Position numbers and translations under genes: made by a program. This document shows positions 62,873-64,000 of a stretch of DNA of 64,000 nt, piece by piece (the stretch's first letter is position 1; each line of letters starts with the position of its first letter). This stretch comes from Zhihengliuella sp. (GTDB lineage: Bacteria; Actinomycetota; Actinomycetes; Actinomycetales; Micrococcaceae), in assembly GCF_031178195.1 (NCBI RefSeq), contig NZ_JAPSJL010000001.1, positions 451,275 to 515,274 of the forward strand, written 5' to 3'. Under the pieces are notes generated by a model. It ran no database searches. It had not been told where the DNA came from and saw only the letters and a list, made by a program, of their open reading frames with translations.

Positions 62873-63717
62873 CACTCGCCCCGCCCGTCCGGTCGTCCGT
62901 TGAGGCAGGGATCCCGCGGCGGAGACGGTTCCCGGTCCGCACCGCCCCCTGCGGAGGGATCGCCGTCGCGCGCCGCCGCGGCGATGCCGCCGCCGGGGCC
63001 GCCGCCGGTGCCGCTGCCCCCGCCGTCGTCCGTCGCCGGGACCACCGGGGCGGTGCGCCGGTCGGCCCAGCCCCACGCCGCCGCGGCGAGCGCGGCGAGG
63101 AGGATCGGGACGCCCGCCGGGACGAACGGCACGGCGAGCACGGTGACGACGGCGCAGACGACGGCGAGCGCCACCGGGTCGCGGCCCTTGAGCCGCGGCC
63201 ACAGGAGGCCCAGGAACGCGGCGACCGCGGCGCCGTCGAGCCCCCAGGCCGCCGGGTCCCCGAGCGCGTCGCCGAGGAGTGCGCCGGCGACCGTGAAGAG
63301 GTTCCAGAGCACGAAGACGCCGAGGCCGGCGACCCAGAACCCGCGGCGCTCCTCCGCCGGATCGGTCTGACTGGCCGCGACGGCGACGGACTCGTCGATG
63401 GTCACGTGCGCCGCGGCGAAACGGCGCCAACGGCGGGGCCGCAGCATGACGTTCATCTGCATCCCATAGACGGCGTTGCGGACGCCGAGCAGCGTCGCCG
63501 CCCCGAAGGCCGCCCCGCCGGCCCCGGCGCCGGCGATCACGCCGATGAAGGCGAACTGGCTGCCGCCTGTGAACATCAGGGCGCTCAGGGCGACCGCCTG
63601 CCAGACGCTCAGCCCGGCCGCGACGGCGAGCGCACCGAACGAGATCCCGTACAACCCCGTCGCGAGCGCGACCGAGAGGCCGATCCGCACGGCCGGGGTG
63701 GGTGGCTTCAGCTGCAT
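62872..63717 (-). CDS. azlC: AzlC family branched-chain amino acid exporter subunit
   Basis: A 281-residue membrane protein. The first about 225 residues form the AzlC/BrnF core with six or seven helices, including YGISFGALAVAAGLSVWQAVALSALMFTGGSQFAFIGVIAGAG (about 23-65, split in two motifs) and the HVTIDESVAVAASQ loop (about 103-116). Its last 50 residues are a Gly/Ala/Asp-rich disordered tail not common in the family. It overlaps the upstream GDPD gene by 10 bases. It exports isoleucine, leucine, valine or methionine in relatives; here inferred. Confidence 0.9.
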   Translation of the reverse strand: MQLKPPTPAVRIGLSVALATGLYGISFGALAVAAGLSVWQAVALSALMFTGGSQFAFIGVIAGAGAGGAAFGAATLLGVRNAVYGMQMNVMLRPRRWRRFAAAHVTIDESVAVAASQTDPAEERRGFWVAGLGVFVLWNLFTVAGALLGDALGDPAAWGLDGAAVAAFLGLLWPRLKGRDPVALAVVCAVVTVLAVPFVPAGVPILLAALAAAAWGWADRRTAPVVPATDDGGGSGTGGGPGGGIAAAARDGDPSAGGGADREPSPPRDPCLNGRPDGRGE

Positions 63718-64000
63718 GCCTCCAGCTTATTCGCGAAGTACCCCTTGATCAGGGCGGGGAAGTCGCTGGTGAACTCGGTGAACCCGAGCCCCGCGAGGAA
63801 CTGCGCGTCCTCGACCGTGTTGACGGTCCAGGCGCGGCCGCGCAGCCCGCGCTCGAGCCAGCCGCGCACGCGCTCCGGGTACTTGCGGGCGTAGGCGACG
63901 CCGGGGCCCGCCAGTCCGACGGCGCCGGAGTCGAGGCGCTCCATCGCCCCGCCGTGGATCCGGCCCATGACGTAGCGGATGGCGTTGCGCGTGATGAGGC
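63708..64000 (-). CDS. Glycerophosphodiester phosphodiesterase, C-terminal part
   Basis: The gene enters from the right edge; the last 97 codons are seen. The reading frame is open to 64000 and contains RGLRGRAWTVNTVEDAQFLAGLGFTEFTSDFPALIKGYF near the end (quoted as RGRAWTVNTVEDAQF and GFTEFTSDFPALI), which is the typical GDPD C-terminus where the last β-strand leads to SDxP. The N-terminal catalytic HRG and E-D motifs lie outside the window, so activity cannot be judged. It overlaps azlC by 10 bases and is probably cotranscribed with azlC and azlD. Confidence 0.78.
   Translation of the reverse strand, partial: LITRNAIRYVMGRIHGGAMERLDSGAVGLAGPGVAYARKYPERVRGWLERGLRGRAWTVNTVEDAQFLAGLGFTEFTSDFPALIKGYFANKLEACS

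Overview
The window is a chromosomal segment from a very high-GC actinobacterium. The class II fba / DUF3151 pair, the five-gene Asp23/Gls24 operon, a DUF222/HNH (13E12-type) gene, a Pro/Ala-rich NlpC/P60 protein, an AzgA-type purine permease, and many promoters placed directly on start codons all fit Micrococcales, most likely Micrococcaceae (Arthrobacter, Citricoccus, Zhihengliuella or Kocuria type). This placement is inference from gene content; no marker was searched. Coding density is high and no gap exceeds 300 bases. I see no insertion sequence, prophage, CRISPR array or rRNA.

Layout. 1-3.7 kb: truncated kynureninase with a divergent Lrp/AsnC regulator, a TetR regulator, a glutathione-independent formaldehyde dehydrogenase and thymidine kinase. 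3.8-7.8 kb: a four-gene minus-strand cassette resembling type VII secretion cargo (small helical protein, WxG-type protein with glycine-zipper C-terminus, LpqN-like protein, membrane protein) with no secretion machinery nearby. 7.9-16.2 kb: SRPBCC protein, DUF3151, fba, TerC, SpoU methyltransferase, NhaA, a small unknown protein, SulP transporter and divergent MerR regulator. 16.3-20.2 kb: xylose module xylA-xylB with divergent ROK repressor. 20.3-28.5 kb: CorA, a 55-aa membrane protein, EamA exporter, GNAT, pyrE, MarR-Stealth phosphotransferase pair and a large DUF222/HNH protein. 28.7-36.8 kb: phosphoesterase, nadE, thiOSG under a TPP riboswitch, exonuclease III, an unknown protein and a GH13 glucosidase. 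37-39.8 kb: Asp23 envelope-stress operon, then tRNA-Phe, tRNA-Asp and tRNA-Glu on the minus strand.

39.9-52.7 kb: zincin-like protein, secreted NlpC/P60 hydrolase, amine oxidase-like flavoprotein, a type III PKS / methyltransferase / FAD-monooxygenase operon likely making a modified phenolic lipid, GNAT, tandem Usp protein, purine permease, a DUF559 protein, and a three-gene run (thiamine-binding fold, GNAT, spermidine-synthase-like). 52.9-64 kb: amino-acid permease, fused two-domain peptide ABC ATPase, VOC protein, second DUF559 protein, dppA-dppB-dppC type peptide uptake genes on the opposite strand, and a GDPD-azlC-azlD run that leaves the right edge.

Regulation readable from sequence: a TPP riboswitch covering the thiO ribosome site; at least eleven -10-like hexamers (TAnnnT) lying 6 or 7 bases before a start codon, which predicts widespread leaderless transcription; palindromes between kynU and its Lrp gene and between the SulP and MerR genes; an SOS-box-like site before the HNH gene; and several strong hairpins. 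The least explained parts are the type VII-like cassette, the PKS operon with a 93-residue insertion in the PKS, and the repeat-rich flank of the second DUF559 gene.
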